Source: Phyllobacterium sp. OV277
GTDB taxonomy: Bacteria > Pseudomonadota > Alphaproteobacteria > Rhizobiales > Rhizobiaceae
Assembly (NCBI RefSeq): GCF_900104355.1
Contig: NZ_FNIY01000001.1
Span: 558,001 to 622,000 of the forward strand
Reading direction: 5' to 3'
Length of the DNA stretch: 64,000 bases
A program made the position numbers and the translations under genes. The notes beneath the pieces were generated by a model that was not told where the DNA came from, ran no database searches, and saw nothing but the letters and a program-made list of their open reading frames with translations. This document shows positions 44,831 to 52,528 of this stretch, piece after piece; the first letter of the stretch is position 1, and each line of letters starts with the position of its first letter.

Positions 44831-44916
44831 CCCGGGCCTGAACCCTTAACAGCAGTGGCCCAGACTTCTTCATGGATCAGATTGGCCACTTTAGCCCGGC
44901 CGTCCTCGGGCTTCTT

Positions 44917-46521
44917 TCAGGTGAATGCGTCGGGCATCGACGCTTTTTTCTTGGCAATGAATTCCTTGAGGGATTCGTCAATGGCCGGATCAAGATAGGG
45001 TGCTTCGTAGGTTTCAAGCCAGCGTCGTGCCAGTTCATTGCCGCGCTGGTCGGCACGTTTCTCGCCCTCGGCAAGCCACTGCTCATAGGAATTGTTGTCG
45101 GCAATGTTCGAGCGGTAGAAGGCCGTCTGGAAGTTTGCCTGTGTGTGGTCGCAGCCAAGATAATGGCTGCCGGGCCCAACCTGACGGATCGCATCCATCG
45201 CCTGACCATTCTCGGAAAGGTCAACGCCTTCAGCAAATTTCTGCGCCATACCAAGCTGGTCGATGTCCATCATGAACTTTTCATAGGAGGACACAAGACC
45301 ACCTTCGAGCCAGCCGGCGGAATGCAGCACGAAGTTCGTACCAGCCAGAAGCGTCGAATTCAGCGTATTGGCGCTCTCATAGGCCGCCTGCGCGTCGGAA
45401 ACTTTTGAAGCGCAGAGCGAACCGCCGGTGCGGAACGGCAGTCCAAGACGGCGTGCCAGCGCCGCAGCGCCGTAAGATACAAGCGACGGCTCAGGTGTTC
45501 CGAAAGTCGGCGCACCCGACTGCATCGAGATGGACGAGGCAAATGTGCCGAAAATAACCGGAGCACCCGGTCGGATCAGCTGGGTGAGCGCTGCACCGGC
45601 CAGCACTTCCGCCAGAACCTGCGTCAACGTACCGGCCACCGTCACAGGGCTCATCGCACCGGCAAGAATGAACGGCGTGACAATGCAGGCCTGATTGTTG
45701 CGGGCATAGACCTTGAGCGCACCAACCATCGTCTCGTCGAAAACCATCGGCGAGTTTGCATTGATCAGGCTGGTCAAAACCGTGTTCTGGTCGAGATAAT
45801 CCTCACCGAAAACCAGCTTACACATGGATATCGTGTCTTCCGCCCGCTCAGGCGCGGTGACAGACCCCATGAACGGCTTGTCGGAATATTTGATATGGGC
45901 ATAGACCATATCGAGGTGGCGCTTGTTGACGGGAACGTCGACAGGCTCGCACACCGTGCCGCCGGAATGGTGGATTGACGGTGCCATATAGGCGAGCTTC
46001 ACGAAATTATTGAAGTCTTCAATGGTCGCATAGCGGCGATTGCCATCAAGATCGCGCACAAAGGGCGGGCCGTAGACCGGCGCAAACACCGTGGCCTTGC
46101 CACCGATCTGCACGGAACGCTCTGGGTTGCGCGCATGCTGTGTGTAGATGGACGGTGCCGTCTTCAGCAGTGAGCGGGGAAGCCCCTTTGGAAAGTGTAC
46201 CCGCTCGCCTTTGACATCGGCCCCAGCTTCGCGCCAAAGCTGCAAAGCTTCCGCATCGTCGCGGAACTCGATGCCGATTTCCTCAAGGACGGTATCCGCA
46301 TTGGCTTCGATCAGCGCCAGCCCTTCCTCATCAAGCACTTCATATTCGCGAATCTTGCGCGTGATATAGGTGAGCGACTTGCCGGGGCCACCGCCGGAAC
46401 GGGCGGCACGGCGCGCAGCAGCGCCCGCACCGGCACCACGTCCGCGACGTCCGCCGCTTTCAGCAGTATCAGCGGGGGTCGCAGTGTCCACCGGTGCATC
46501 AACTGGCGTTTCCTGATTCAT
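44917..46521 (-). CDS. MttB-family (non-pyrrolysine) corrinoid methyltransferase, copy 2
   Basis: This 534-residue paralogue of the protein at 35452 shares the MttB barrel, with NANSPMVFDETMVGALKVYA and LHSAGWLEGGLVSSYEKF in corresponding places. The frame has no internal UAG. The N-terminus is a disordered Thr/Pro/Asp segment followed by a basic Arg/Gly/Ala stretch at residues 25-41 (RRGRGAGAGAAARRAAR). GGAG precedes the ATG. It is divergent from the corrinoid protein gene mtbC, sharing a 237-bp control region. Different substrate preference from copy 1 is likely but cannot be read here. Confidence 0.88.
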   Translation of the reverse strand: MNQETPVDAPVDTATPADTAESGGRRGRGAGAGAAARRAARSGGGPGKSLTYITRKIREYEVLDEEGLALIEANADTVLEEIGIEFRDDAEALQLWREAGADVKGERVHFPKGLPRSLLKTAPSIYTQHARNPERSVQIGGKATVFAPVYGPPFVRDLDGNRRYATIEDFNNFVKLAYMAPSIHHSGGTVCEPVDVPVNKRHLDMVYAHIKYSDKPFMGSVTAPERAEDTISMCKLVFGEDYLDQNTVLTSLINANSPMVFDETMVGALKVYARNNQACIVTPFILAGAMSPVTVAGTLTQVLAEVLAGAALTQLIRPGAPVIFGTFASSISMQSGAPTFGTPEPSLVSYGAAALARRLGLPFRTGGSLCASKVSDAQAAYESANTLNSTLLAGTNFVLHSAGWLEGGLVSSYEKFMMDIDQLGMAQKFAEGVDLSENGQAMDAIRQVGPGSHYLGCDHTQANFQTAFYRSNIADNNSYEQWLAEGEKRADQRGNELARRWLETYEAPYLDPAIDESLKEFIAKKKASMPDAFT

Positions 46522-46636
46522 TTTATTTCTCCAGGCGCTTGATGCGCGGATTGGTTTAACGATCCGATCCTACCTGCGACATGGACAGGCGCGTTTCCGT
46601 GTGCGTCAAACGATGGCGCATGGAAGACAAACAGGT

Positions 46637-46663
46637 GGTCGCTTTCGTCATTTACGAGGTCGC
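46637..46663 (+). promoter_or_regulatory. Putative operator: NGTCGN direct repeat, 21-bp period (mttB2/mtbC)
   Basis: Two identical half-sites GGTCGC (46637 and 46658), 21 bp apart, lie 96 bp before mtbC and about 115 bp before mttB2 in the shared divergent region. The same region holds TGCGACATGG at 46575, also found 33 bp before the AraC-type regulator. Confidence 0.6.
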
Positions 46664-46758
46664 ATTTAAGCAATGCGTTTTCAGCAACTTGCCCGATATG
46701 TTAAGGGAATGCCAGTAGAGATAAAAAGCGCTGCATAACGCTTGAGAGGAAGACACCC

Positions 46759-47457
46759 ATGGCCGACGATGAAATCATTCTTTCGGAGCTTTCGGACGAC
46801 GAACTCGTCGAACAAATGCACGACGATCTCTACGACGGATTGAAGGAAGAGATCGAGGAAGGCACCAATATCCTTCTGGAGCGCGGCTGGGTGCCTTACC
46901 GGGTTTTGACCGAAGCACTCGTCGAAGGCATGCGCATTGTCGGCGAAGATTTCCGTGACGGCATTCTCTTCGTGCCGGAAGTTCTGCTGTCAGCCAATGC
47001 CATGAAAGCCGGCATGTTCATCCTGCGCCCGCTTCTCGCAGCCACGGGCGCGCCGAAACAGGGCAAGCTCGTTATCGGCACCGTCAAGGGCGACATTCAC
47101 GACATCGGCAAGAATCTGGTCGGCATGATGATGGAAGGCGCTGGCTTTGACGTCATTGATCTCGGCATCAACAATCCGGTCGAAAATTATCTGGCAGCCA
47201 TCGAAGAGCACAAGCCTGACATTCTCGGCATGTCGGCCCTGCTCACCACGACCATGCCTTACATGAAAGTCGTCATCGATACGATGAAGGAAAAGGGCAT
47301 TCGCGACGATTACGTGGTGCTCGTCGGCGGTGCGCCGTTGAACGAAGAATTCGGCAAGGCCGTCGGTGCTGATGCCTATTGCCGCGATGCGGCGGTGGCC
47401 GTTGAAACAGCCAAGGACTATATGAAGCGCAAGCACAACCAGATGTCCGGCGCCTGA
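46759..47457 (+). CDS. mtbC: Corrinoid (B12-binding) methyl-carrier protein, MtbC/MttC type
   Basis: This 232-residue methyl carrier holds a corrinoid cofactor between methyltransferases. The B12-binding motif DIHDIGKNLV (residues about 113-122) includes the lower-axial His of the DxHxxG motif, followed by the usual GxxVIDLG and SALLTTTMP loops. The N-terminal helical cap domain (about residues 10-95) is present. The first 36 residues are strongly acidic, with 15 Asp/Glu and a single Lys. GAGAGGAAG precedes the ATG. It is the only free-standing corrinoid protein in the window and so should serve both MttB copies. Confidence 0.93.
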   Translation: MADDEIILSELSDDELVEQMHDDLYDGLKEEIEEGTNILLERGWVPYRVLTEALVEGMRIVGEDFRDGILFVPEVLLSANAMKAGMFILRPLLAATGAPKQGKLVIGTVKGDIHDIGKNLVGMMMEGAGFDVIDLGINNPVENYLAAIEEHKPDILGMSALLTTTMPYMKVVIDTMKEKGIRDDYVVLVGGAPLNEEFGKAVGADAYCRDAAVAVETAKDYMKRKHNQMSGA

Positions 47458-47465
47458 ACCAAATC

Positions 47466-47496
47466 AAAACGGCCGCATCAAAATGCGGCCGTTTTT
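47466..47496. terminator. Bidirectional rho-independent terminator
   Basis: Stem AAAACGGCCGCAT / ATGCGGCCGTTTT with a short loop and flanking A- and T-runs, just after mtbC and before the convergent entericidin gene. Confidence 0.88.
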
Positions 47497-47542
47497 CGAA
47501 TCTAGTGTAACTTTGCTGAAACTGGCCTATGAGGCCGAATAA

Positions 47543-47698
47543 TCAGTTGGCGGCTTTTGCTACCCGATGACCAGCGGACTGGGTCGCATTCACCGTGTTG
47601 GCTGTATCGGAGCCGATACCGCGGATTGTGTTGGCGCAGCCGGCCAGTGCTACGACAGCAAGAACAGCGGCGATCGGTACAACGCGTGATAGTTTCAT
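47543..47698 (-). CDS. Entericidin EcnA/B-family small lipoprotein
   Basis: This 51-residue protein starts MKLSRVVPIAAVLAVVALAG followed by Cys21 and NTIRGIGSDTANTVNATQS. The lipobox LAGC and the GIGxDT segment are hallmarks of entericidins. GGGAG lies upstream of the ATG. Entericidins are small membrane lipoproteins of uncertain role, often stress-induced. It is convergent with mtbC and shares the terminator. Confidence 0.85.
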   Translation of the reverse strand: MKLSRVVPIAAVLAVVALAGCANTIRGIGSDTANTVNATQSAGHRVAKAAN

Positions 47699-47767
47699 GG
47701 ACAGGGTCTCCCGTTCTGATAGAATTTAATCAACGTTCGCATAACGCGATGGAGCGAAATCAGTTCC

Positions 47768-48400
47768 ATGAATGTTAGCCAGAATTCGAATAATTCGCCA
47801 GAGATCGTCAGGGTGATCGCCTGCGGCATGATTGCCCGGGAAATACTGGCTATACGCGAGCAATTCGGCCTCGATCACATCGAGCTGAAATGTCTGCCCG
47901 CCGTCTATCATCATCATCCGGAAAAGATTGCACCGTCGGTGGATCGGGCAATCGTCAAGGCAAAAGCTCAGGGCATCAAGCGAATCTTCGTCGGCTATGC
48001 CGATTGCGGCACTGGCGGCATGCTTGATCGCGTCTGCGAAAAGCACGGTGTGGCGCGTATTGAGGGTCCGCATTGCTTCTCGTTCTATGTCGGCAATGAT
48101 GCCTTTGCGTCCAAATGGGACGATGACATGACGTCATTCTTCATGACGGACTTTCTCGCCCGGCATTTCGAAGCCTTCATGGTCAAACCGCTTGGCCTCG
48201 ACCGCCACCCTGAGTTGCGTGACATGTATTTCGGCAATTACACCAAGATGATCTACCTCGCTCAGACAGACGACGCCAAGCTCAATGCCAATGCCGAAAA
48301 GGCGGCTGAATTCCTTGGCCTCGCCTATGAGCGGCGCTTTACCGCCTATGGCGATCTGGTTCCTGCCCTGCGGCTGGCAGCAGCAGATAGCGCAGTTTGA
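47768..48400 (+). CDS. DUF1638 domain protein
   Basis: This 210-residue protein matches DUF1638 (VRVIACGMIAREI at the start, VGYADCGTGGMLD and KHGVARIEGPHCF in the middle). Several Cys (residues about 19, 43, 80, 102) and a Tyr/His run (AVYHHHPEKI) could bind metal. The family is frequent next to corrinoid methyltransferase genes in methanogens and other bacteria, but its function is not established. It sits in the methyl-transfer island, downstream of mtbC. Confidence 0.82.
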   Translation: MNVSQNSNNSPEIVRVIACGMIAREILAIREQFGLDHIELKCLPAVYHHHPEKIAPSVDRAIVKAKAQGIKRIFVGYADCGTGGMLDRVCEKHGVARIEGPHCFSFYVGNDAFASKWDDDMTSFFMTDFLARHFEAFMVKPLGLDRHPELRDMYFGNYTKMIYLAQTDDAKLNANAEKAAEFLGLAYERRFTAYGDLVPALRLAAADSAV

Positions 48401-48474
48401 CACTTTCCTTTACGCCTTTAAATCGGCATGGTCCGCCTGCTTCCTGATGGAATCGAAAACAAAGGACCGTTCTC

Positions 48475-49059
48475 ATGCTGTTTCGAACCCTTCTTCTCGC
48501 AACGATCAGTCTGGCAACCATCAGCGCCGCCCATGCGGATGGCGCGATTACAAAGATCATCACGCCCGCCGATACCAAACGGCTAGAGCAGTACGATCAA
48601 ACAAAGACCAAGGCGGTTGCAGATGCGAAAGCGACCGGTAGCGCCGCTGATATCCGCATTGTTGATGAATTGTTAAAGCGCCCCAGCCTGCCTTTCAGTG
48701 AAGGTTTTGACATGACCGGCAACTGGCAGTGCCGGACAATCAAGCTCGGCGGCATGGCCCCGGCGCTCGTGGTCTATGGCTGGTTCAAATGCAAGGTCAC
48801 GGATGATGGCTCCGGCTGGGCTTTGGAAAAAGTGACGGGATCACAACGCACCAAAGGGCGTTTCTACACCGAAAGCGACAAGCGGCTGACCTATCTCGGC
48901 ACCGGCTATGTTTCGGATCAAAAGCCTGCGAAATATGGTGCAGGACCGAAAACCGACGAAGCTGGCTATGCCTATCGCACCGGCAAGAATGCCTTCCGCA
49001 TCGAGTTTCCGGCACCCTATTACGAATCCCTGCTCAACATCATGGAATTCAAACGTTAA
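48475..49059 (+). CDS. DUF4893 secreted protein
   Basis: This 194-residue protein has a signal peptide (residues 1-21, ending AHA) and a DUF4893-type body containing NWQCRTIKLGGMAPALVVYGWFKCKV, with two Cys. Function unknown; no sign it belongs to the methyl-transfer pathway. AAAGGA precedes the ATG. Confidence 0.82.
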   Translation: MLFRTLLLATISLATISAAHADGAITKIITPADTKRLEQYDQTKTKAVADAKATGSAADIRIVDELLKRPSLPFSEGFDMTGNWQCRTIKLGGMAPALVVYGWFKCKVTDDGSGWALEKVTGSQRTKGRFYTESDKRLTYLGTGYVSDQKPAKYGAGPKTDEAGYAYRTGKNAFRIEFPAPYYESLLNIMEFKR

Positions 49060-49138
49060 GTACTTTCGTCGCTGCCGCGTCATTGCAATGTCACCTTTGC
49101 CCCTCCATATGGGCAAAGGTTGAACAAAAGACGGACCC

Positions 49139-49804
49139 ATGGTTGCAATAGATAGTGAAAATCAGAAGAAGATGGACAGTGCTTCGACACATGCGGAAAA
49201 CGATCCGCGGCCCCTTTCACAGGTTTTCGAAGACCTTGCACGGACAACCACCGCACCCGTTTCTTTCACCGAACTTGAAGATGCCTTCACTGATCGCAGC
49301 TTCGCAGCCCTTTTGACATTTTTCGCCATTCTCAACCTGCTTCCGCTGCCACCGGGAACCGGTATTGTCACCGGCATTCCGCTTGTTCTTGTATCGGTGC
49401 AGATGGTCATGGGCCGCGAATCCGTCTGGCTACCGACCTTCATGCGCACAAAAACCATTGCGCCGGAACGTTTTCGTCAGGTCTCGAACAAGGTTGTTCC
49501 GTGGCTGCAATGGCTGGAACGCTTCATCCGCCCGCGCAACTGGCCCTTTTCCCAGCGTCAGGGCGATCGCTGGCTCGGCGCATTTACGACAGTTCTGGGC
49601 ATGTCCGTCGTCCTGCCCATGCCGCTTTCAAACTGGCTTCCGGCCTTGGCAACGGCCATTATCGGCATTGCACTGTGTGAACGCGATGGCCGTTTGATGC
49701 TCGGTGGCCTCATTCTGGGCGTGGTCTCGATCAGCATCGTCTTCGGCTTCGCCTTCATCGCCGCCAACGTGCTGGCCTATCTGGCAGGTTTCTGGCCTTT
49801 TTGA
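49139..49804 (+). CDS. exoD: ExoD-family exopolysaccharide-related membrane protein
   Basis: This 221-residue protein fits ExoD: PRPLSQVFEDLA near the start, then NLLPLPPGTGIVTGIPLVLVS and WLPALATAIIGIALCERDG. About four membrane segments are present. ExoD is needed for exopolysaccharide production and alkaline tolerance in rhizobia, mechanism unclear. It has no evident tie to its neighbours. Confidence 0.85.
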   Translation: MVAIDSENQKKMDSASTHAENDPRPLSQVFEDLARTTTAPVSFTELEDAFTDRSFAALLTFFAILNLLPLPPGTGIVTGIPLVLVSVQMVMGRESVWLPTFMRTKTIAPERFRQVSNKVVPWLQWLERFIRPRNWPFSQRQGDRWLGAFTTVLGMSVVLPMPLSNWLPALATAIIGIALCERDGRLMLGGLILGVVSISIVFGFAFIAANVLAYLAGFWPF

Positions 49805-49825
49805 GATTGGGCAGAGCCGTGATGT

Positions 49826-49969
49826 TGGTTCGTGGTTCGACAAGCTCACCATGAGGGATAGAGGTGATGTAAAGATAATCGCCAGCTTTGCAGATCACCA
49901 ACGTTGCAGAACTTGACTCCCTTTCATCACCCTTCTCCCTCATGGTGAGCTTGTCGAACCACGAACCAA
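49826..49969. repeat. Palindrome family A copy
   Basis: Arms TTCGACAAGCTCACCATGAG and CTCATGGTGAGCTTGTCGAA, with about 80 bp between them that include GTTGCAGAACTTGACTCC. It lies between exoD and the operator of the next operon. Confidence 0.9.
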
Positions 49970-50012
49970 CCACCCCCACTAAAATCTCTGTCGCAAAAAC
50001 AACAATGTCGCA

Positions 50013-50039
50013 CGTCGCATTTGAGTGGGCGCACGTCGT
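50013..50039 (+). promoter_or_regulatory. Putative operator: NGTCGN direct repeat, 21-bp period (PF13769-metF-mtvA)
   Basis: Half-sites CGTCGC (50013) and CGTCGT (50034) are 21 bp apart; a longer 9-bp word CGCACGTCG is repeated with the same spacing. Extra TGTCGC words start at 49989 and 50006. The site ends 62 bp before the first gene. Confidence 0.65.
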
Positions 50040-50100
50040 GAGATAACAAGCTTACCCCCTGATTATCAGGCAAAACGGTCCTCGTTGGAGGATAAACTGC

Positions 50101-50403
50101 ATGGCCGATCTTATTGTCGTTTATTGGCGGGACATTCCTGCTCAAGTGACCGTCAAAAAAGGACGTCAGGCCGCAAAACGCGAACTTCCTCTTCGTTTTA
50201 CTGAAGCCATCGACATGTGTGCGATGCGCATTGGCGCCCGGGATTCGGACGCCTATCTGGCAGAGTGGCGCCGGGGAACACCGGTGCCGGTGAGTGATGA
50301 TCTGGATGCGGAGGCTGATGCGGCCCTCGCCCGTATTGACAGCGAATATCATCGGGAACGCCTTGTGGCGCTAGTAAAGGCAGGCGGACATGACAATTCA
50401 TGA
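50101..50403 (+). CDS. Small PF13769 (virulence-factor domain) protein
   Basis: This 100-residue protein begins LIVVYWRDIPAQVTVKKGRQAAKRELPLRF and matches the small family named virulence factor (PF13769). The family name is historical; no virulence role is implied here. GGAGG precedes the ATG. It overlaps metF by 14 bp and so is cotranslated with folate-linked methyl-transfer genes, which suggests an accessory role there. No mechanism is known. Confidence 0.75.
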   Translation: MADLIVVYWRDIPAQVTVKKGRQAAKRELPLRFTEAIDMCAMRIGARDSDAYLAEWRRGTPVPVSDDLDAEADAALARIDSEYHRERLVALVKAGGHDNS

Positions 50404-51286
50404 ACTGAAAGCAAAGCCAATGACAAAGATCGCAGCATCCATCGAAGTGGCGGCACGCCAGGCGATTGAATCGCAGGACCTGCCCGGACTGTTCCCGGAA
50501 GGGACACGCGTTTACATCACTGACATGGGTACTGATGGCGTTGACACGCTGACAGCTGCCGCCAAACGCATTCATGATCTCGGCTACAAGCCAGTTCCGC
50601 ATTTCGCCTCCCGCCGCCTTGGCACGAAAGTAGCCTTGGAGACCCGCATCCGCCGCGCCGCTGAAGAAGCTGGTGTGACCGATGTGCTGGTTATCGGCGG
50701 CGGCCTTGAACGGCAGGCTGGCGAATTCTCCTCCACCATGGAAGTGCTGGAAACCGGCTTTTTCGACAAATATGGCATCAATGAAATGGGCGTCGCCGGT
50801 CATCCGGAAGGCAGCCCGGAATTTTCCGAAGCTGTTGCGCTTGAAGCCCTGCGCCTGAAGAAGAATTTTGGCGAGCGCACCGGCGCCCGCTTGCGTGTCG
50901 TCACGCAGTTCGGCTTTGATGCCGATCGCTTTATCCGCTATGCGGAATCGCTGCGGGAACATGGCGTTGATCTGCCTGTGCATCTGGGCGTTGCTGGCCC
51001 GGCCAAGATCACCACATTGATCAAATATGCTGCCATGTGCGGCGTCGGCAACTCGATCAGCTTCCTCAAAAAGAATGCCTTGTCCCTGACAGCGCTTGCC
51101 ACCAGCCATTCACCTGAAGGTGTTGTTGGCCCTATCGAACAGCATGTGATCAACCATCCGGCTTCCGCCATCAAGCAGATCCACATTTTCCCGTTTGGCG
51201 GCCTGAAGAAGTCCTCCGAATGGCTGGTTGATCGCGGCTCCTGGAATGTCGCAACCGGCCACTACGCATCTGCAGCAGCGAACTAA
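50390..51286 (+). CDS. metF: Methylenetetrahydrofolate reductase-like protein, MetF family
   Basis: This 298-residue flavoprotein belongs to the MTHFR barrel family: ITDMGTDGVDTLTAAAKRIH around residue 40, LVIGGGLERQAGEF near residue 95, and QFGFDADRFIRYAESLRE near residue 170. In this setting it could run in the oxidative direction, converting methyl-THF made from corrinoid methyl groups to methylene-THF. It is coupled to the PF13769 gene and 11 bp before the mtvA-like gene. A duplicate biosynthetic metF elsewhere in the genome would support a catabolic role. Confidence 0.85.
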   Translation: MTIHELKAKPMTKIAASIEVAARQAIESQDLPGLFPEGTRVYITDMGTDGVDTLTAAAKRIHDLGYKPVPHFASRRLGTKVALETRIRRAAEEAGVTDVLVIGGGLERQAGEFSSTMEVLETGFFDKYGINEMGVAGHPEGSPEFSEAVALEALRLKKNFGERTGARLRVVTQFGFDADRFIRYAESLREHGVDLPVHLGVAGPAKITTLIKYAAMCGVGNSISFLKKNALSLTALATSHSPEGVVGPIEQHVINHPASAIKQIHIFPFGGLKKSSEWLVDRGSWNVATGHYASAAAN

Positions 51287-51297
51287 GGATTTCCTGA

Positions 51298-52257
51298 ATG
51301 ACCCGTACCATTGTTGCCTCGGCGACCAGAGAAATCATCATCGGATTTGACCAGCCTTTCTGCGTGATCGGCGAGCGGATCAATCCGACCGGCCGCAAGA
51401 AGCTTGCCGCCGAAATGATCGCTGGCAATTTTGATACGGTCATCAGGGATGCGCTGGAGCAGGTTGCTGCCGGTGCAACCATGCTTGATGTCAATGCGGG
51501 CGTCACTGCTGTCGACCCGAATGCAACGGAACCGGGCCTTCTGGTCAAGACACTGGAGATCGTGCAGAATCTGGTCGATGTTCCCCTCTCCATCGACAGC
51601 TCGGTAACGGCTGCTATTGAAGCTGCTCTGAAAGTCGCCAAGGGCCGCCCGCTGGTTAATTCGGTGACCGGTGAAGAGGAAAAGCTTGAAGCCATCCTGC
51701 CGCTGATCAAGAAGTACAATGTGCCTGTCGTCGCTATCTCCAACGACGAAACCGGTATTTCCATGGACCCGGACGTCCGTTTTGCCGTTGCCAAGAAGAT
51801 CGTGCAGCGCGCGGCTGATTTTGGCATTCCGGCGCATGATATCGTCGTTGACCCGCTGGTCATGCCGATTGGCGCGCTTGGAGATGCGGGCCGTCAGGTT
51901 TTTGCGCTGCTGCGCCGTCTGCGTGAAGAGCTGAAGGTCAACACCACCTGCGGCCTTTCCAACATCTCATTCGGCCTGCCCCACCGTCACGGCATCAATG
52001 CCGGGTTTATTCCCATGGTAATCGGCGCTGGCATGACCTCGGCGATCATGAATCCCTGCCGTCCGCAGGAAATGGAAGCGGTTCACGCCGCCAACGTGCT
52101 CAACGGCACCGATGCCAACTGCACTTATTGGATCAGGAAATATCGTGACCATCAGCCTGCTGTTGCCGGAGCGCCTGCCGTATCGGTTCCTGCTGATGCC
52201 AATGGCGGTGGACGGCGGCGCGGTGGACGTGAAGCGCGGCGTGGCGTTGCCGGTTGA
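51298..52257 (+). CDS. mtvA: Methyl-corrinoid:tetrahydrofolate methyltransferase, MtvA/pterin-binding family
   Basis: This 319-residue TIM-barrel enzyme belongs to the pterin-binding methyltransferase family (AcsE, MtvA, N-terminal MetH). FCVIGERINPTGRKKLA near residue 22 and GATMLDVNAG near residue 61 are diagnostic. It would move methyl groups between the corrinoid protein and tetrahydrofolate. The C-terminus ends in an Arg/Gly tail, NGGGRRRGGREARRGVAG. AAGGA precedes the ATG. The name mtvA is by family resemblance only. Confidence 0.87.
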   Translation: MTRTIVASATREIIIGFDQPFCVIGERINPTGRKKLAAEMIAGNFDTVIRDALEQVAAGATMLDVNAGVTAVDPNATEPGLLVKTLEIVQNLVDVPLSIDSSVTAAIEAALKVAKGRPLVNSVTGEEEKLEAILPLIKKYNVPVVAISNDETGISMDPDVRFAVAKKIVQRAADFGIPAHDIVVDPLVMPIGALGDAGRQVFALLRRLREELKVNTTCGLSNISFGLPHRHGINAGFIPMVIGAGMTSAIMNPCRPQEMEAVHAANVLNGTDANCTYWIRKYRDHQPAVAGAPAVSVPADANGGGRRRGGREARRGVAG

Positions 52258-52283
52258 TTGATTTGTGATGCCACGCTATTGGC

Positions 52284-52460
52284 GTGGTTCGTGGTTCGTG
52301 GTTCGTGGTTCGACTAGCTCACCATGAGGGAGAGTGAGGATGCAACGCTAATCTTAGGGATGGCAGATCAAAAAGATCACGCATCACAAGAGTTGCAGAA
52401 CTTGACTCCCTTTCATCACCACTCTCCCTCATGGTGAGCCTGTCGAACCACGAACCACGG
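52284..52460. repeat. Palindrome family A copy (mismatched arms)
   Basis: Three GTTCGTG heptamers begin the left arm, which reads TTCGACTAGCTCACCATGAG, while the right arm reads CTCATGGTGAGCCTGTCGAA. The two arms therefore mismatch at two positions, unlike most copies. It separates mtvA from the ramA-like gene. Confidence 0.9.
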
Positions 52461-52528
52461 ACCACAAACTGCGCACCGGCCATATCGGTATTGCAAGCAA
52501 ATGGCATGCAGGACTTGGAGCATTGATT

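Noticed and set aside
35452-46521. Possible pyrrolysine (UAG) codon in the MttB homologues
   Set aside because: Both frames are uninterrupted, so they belong to the non-pyrrolysine branch.
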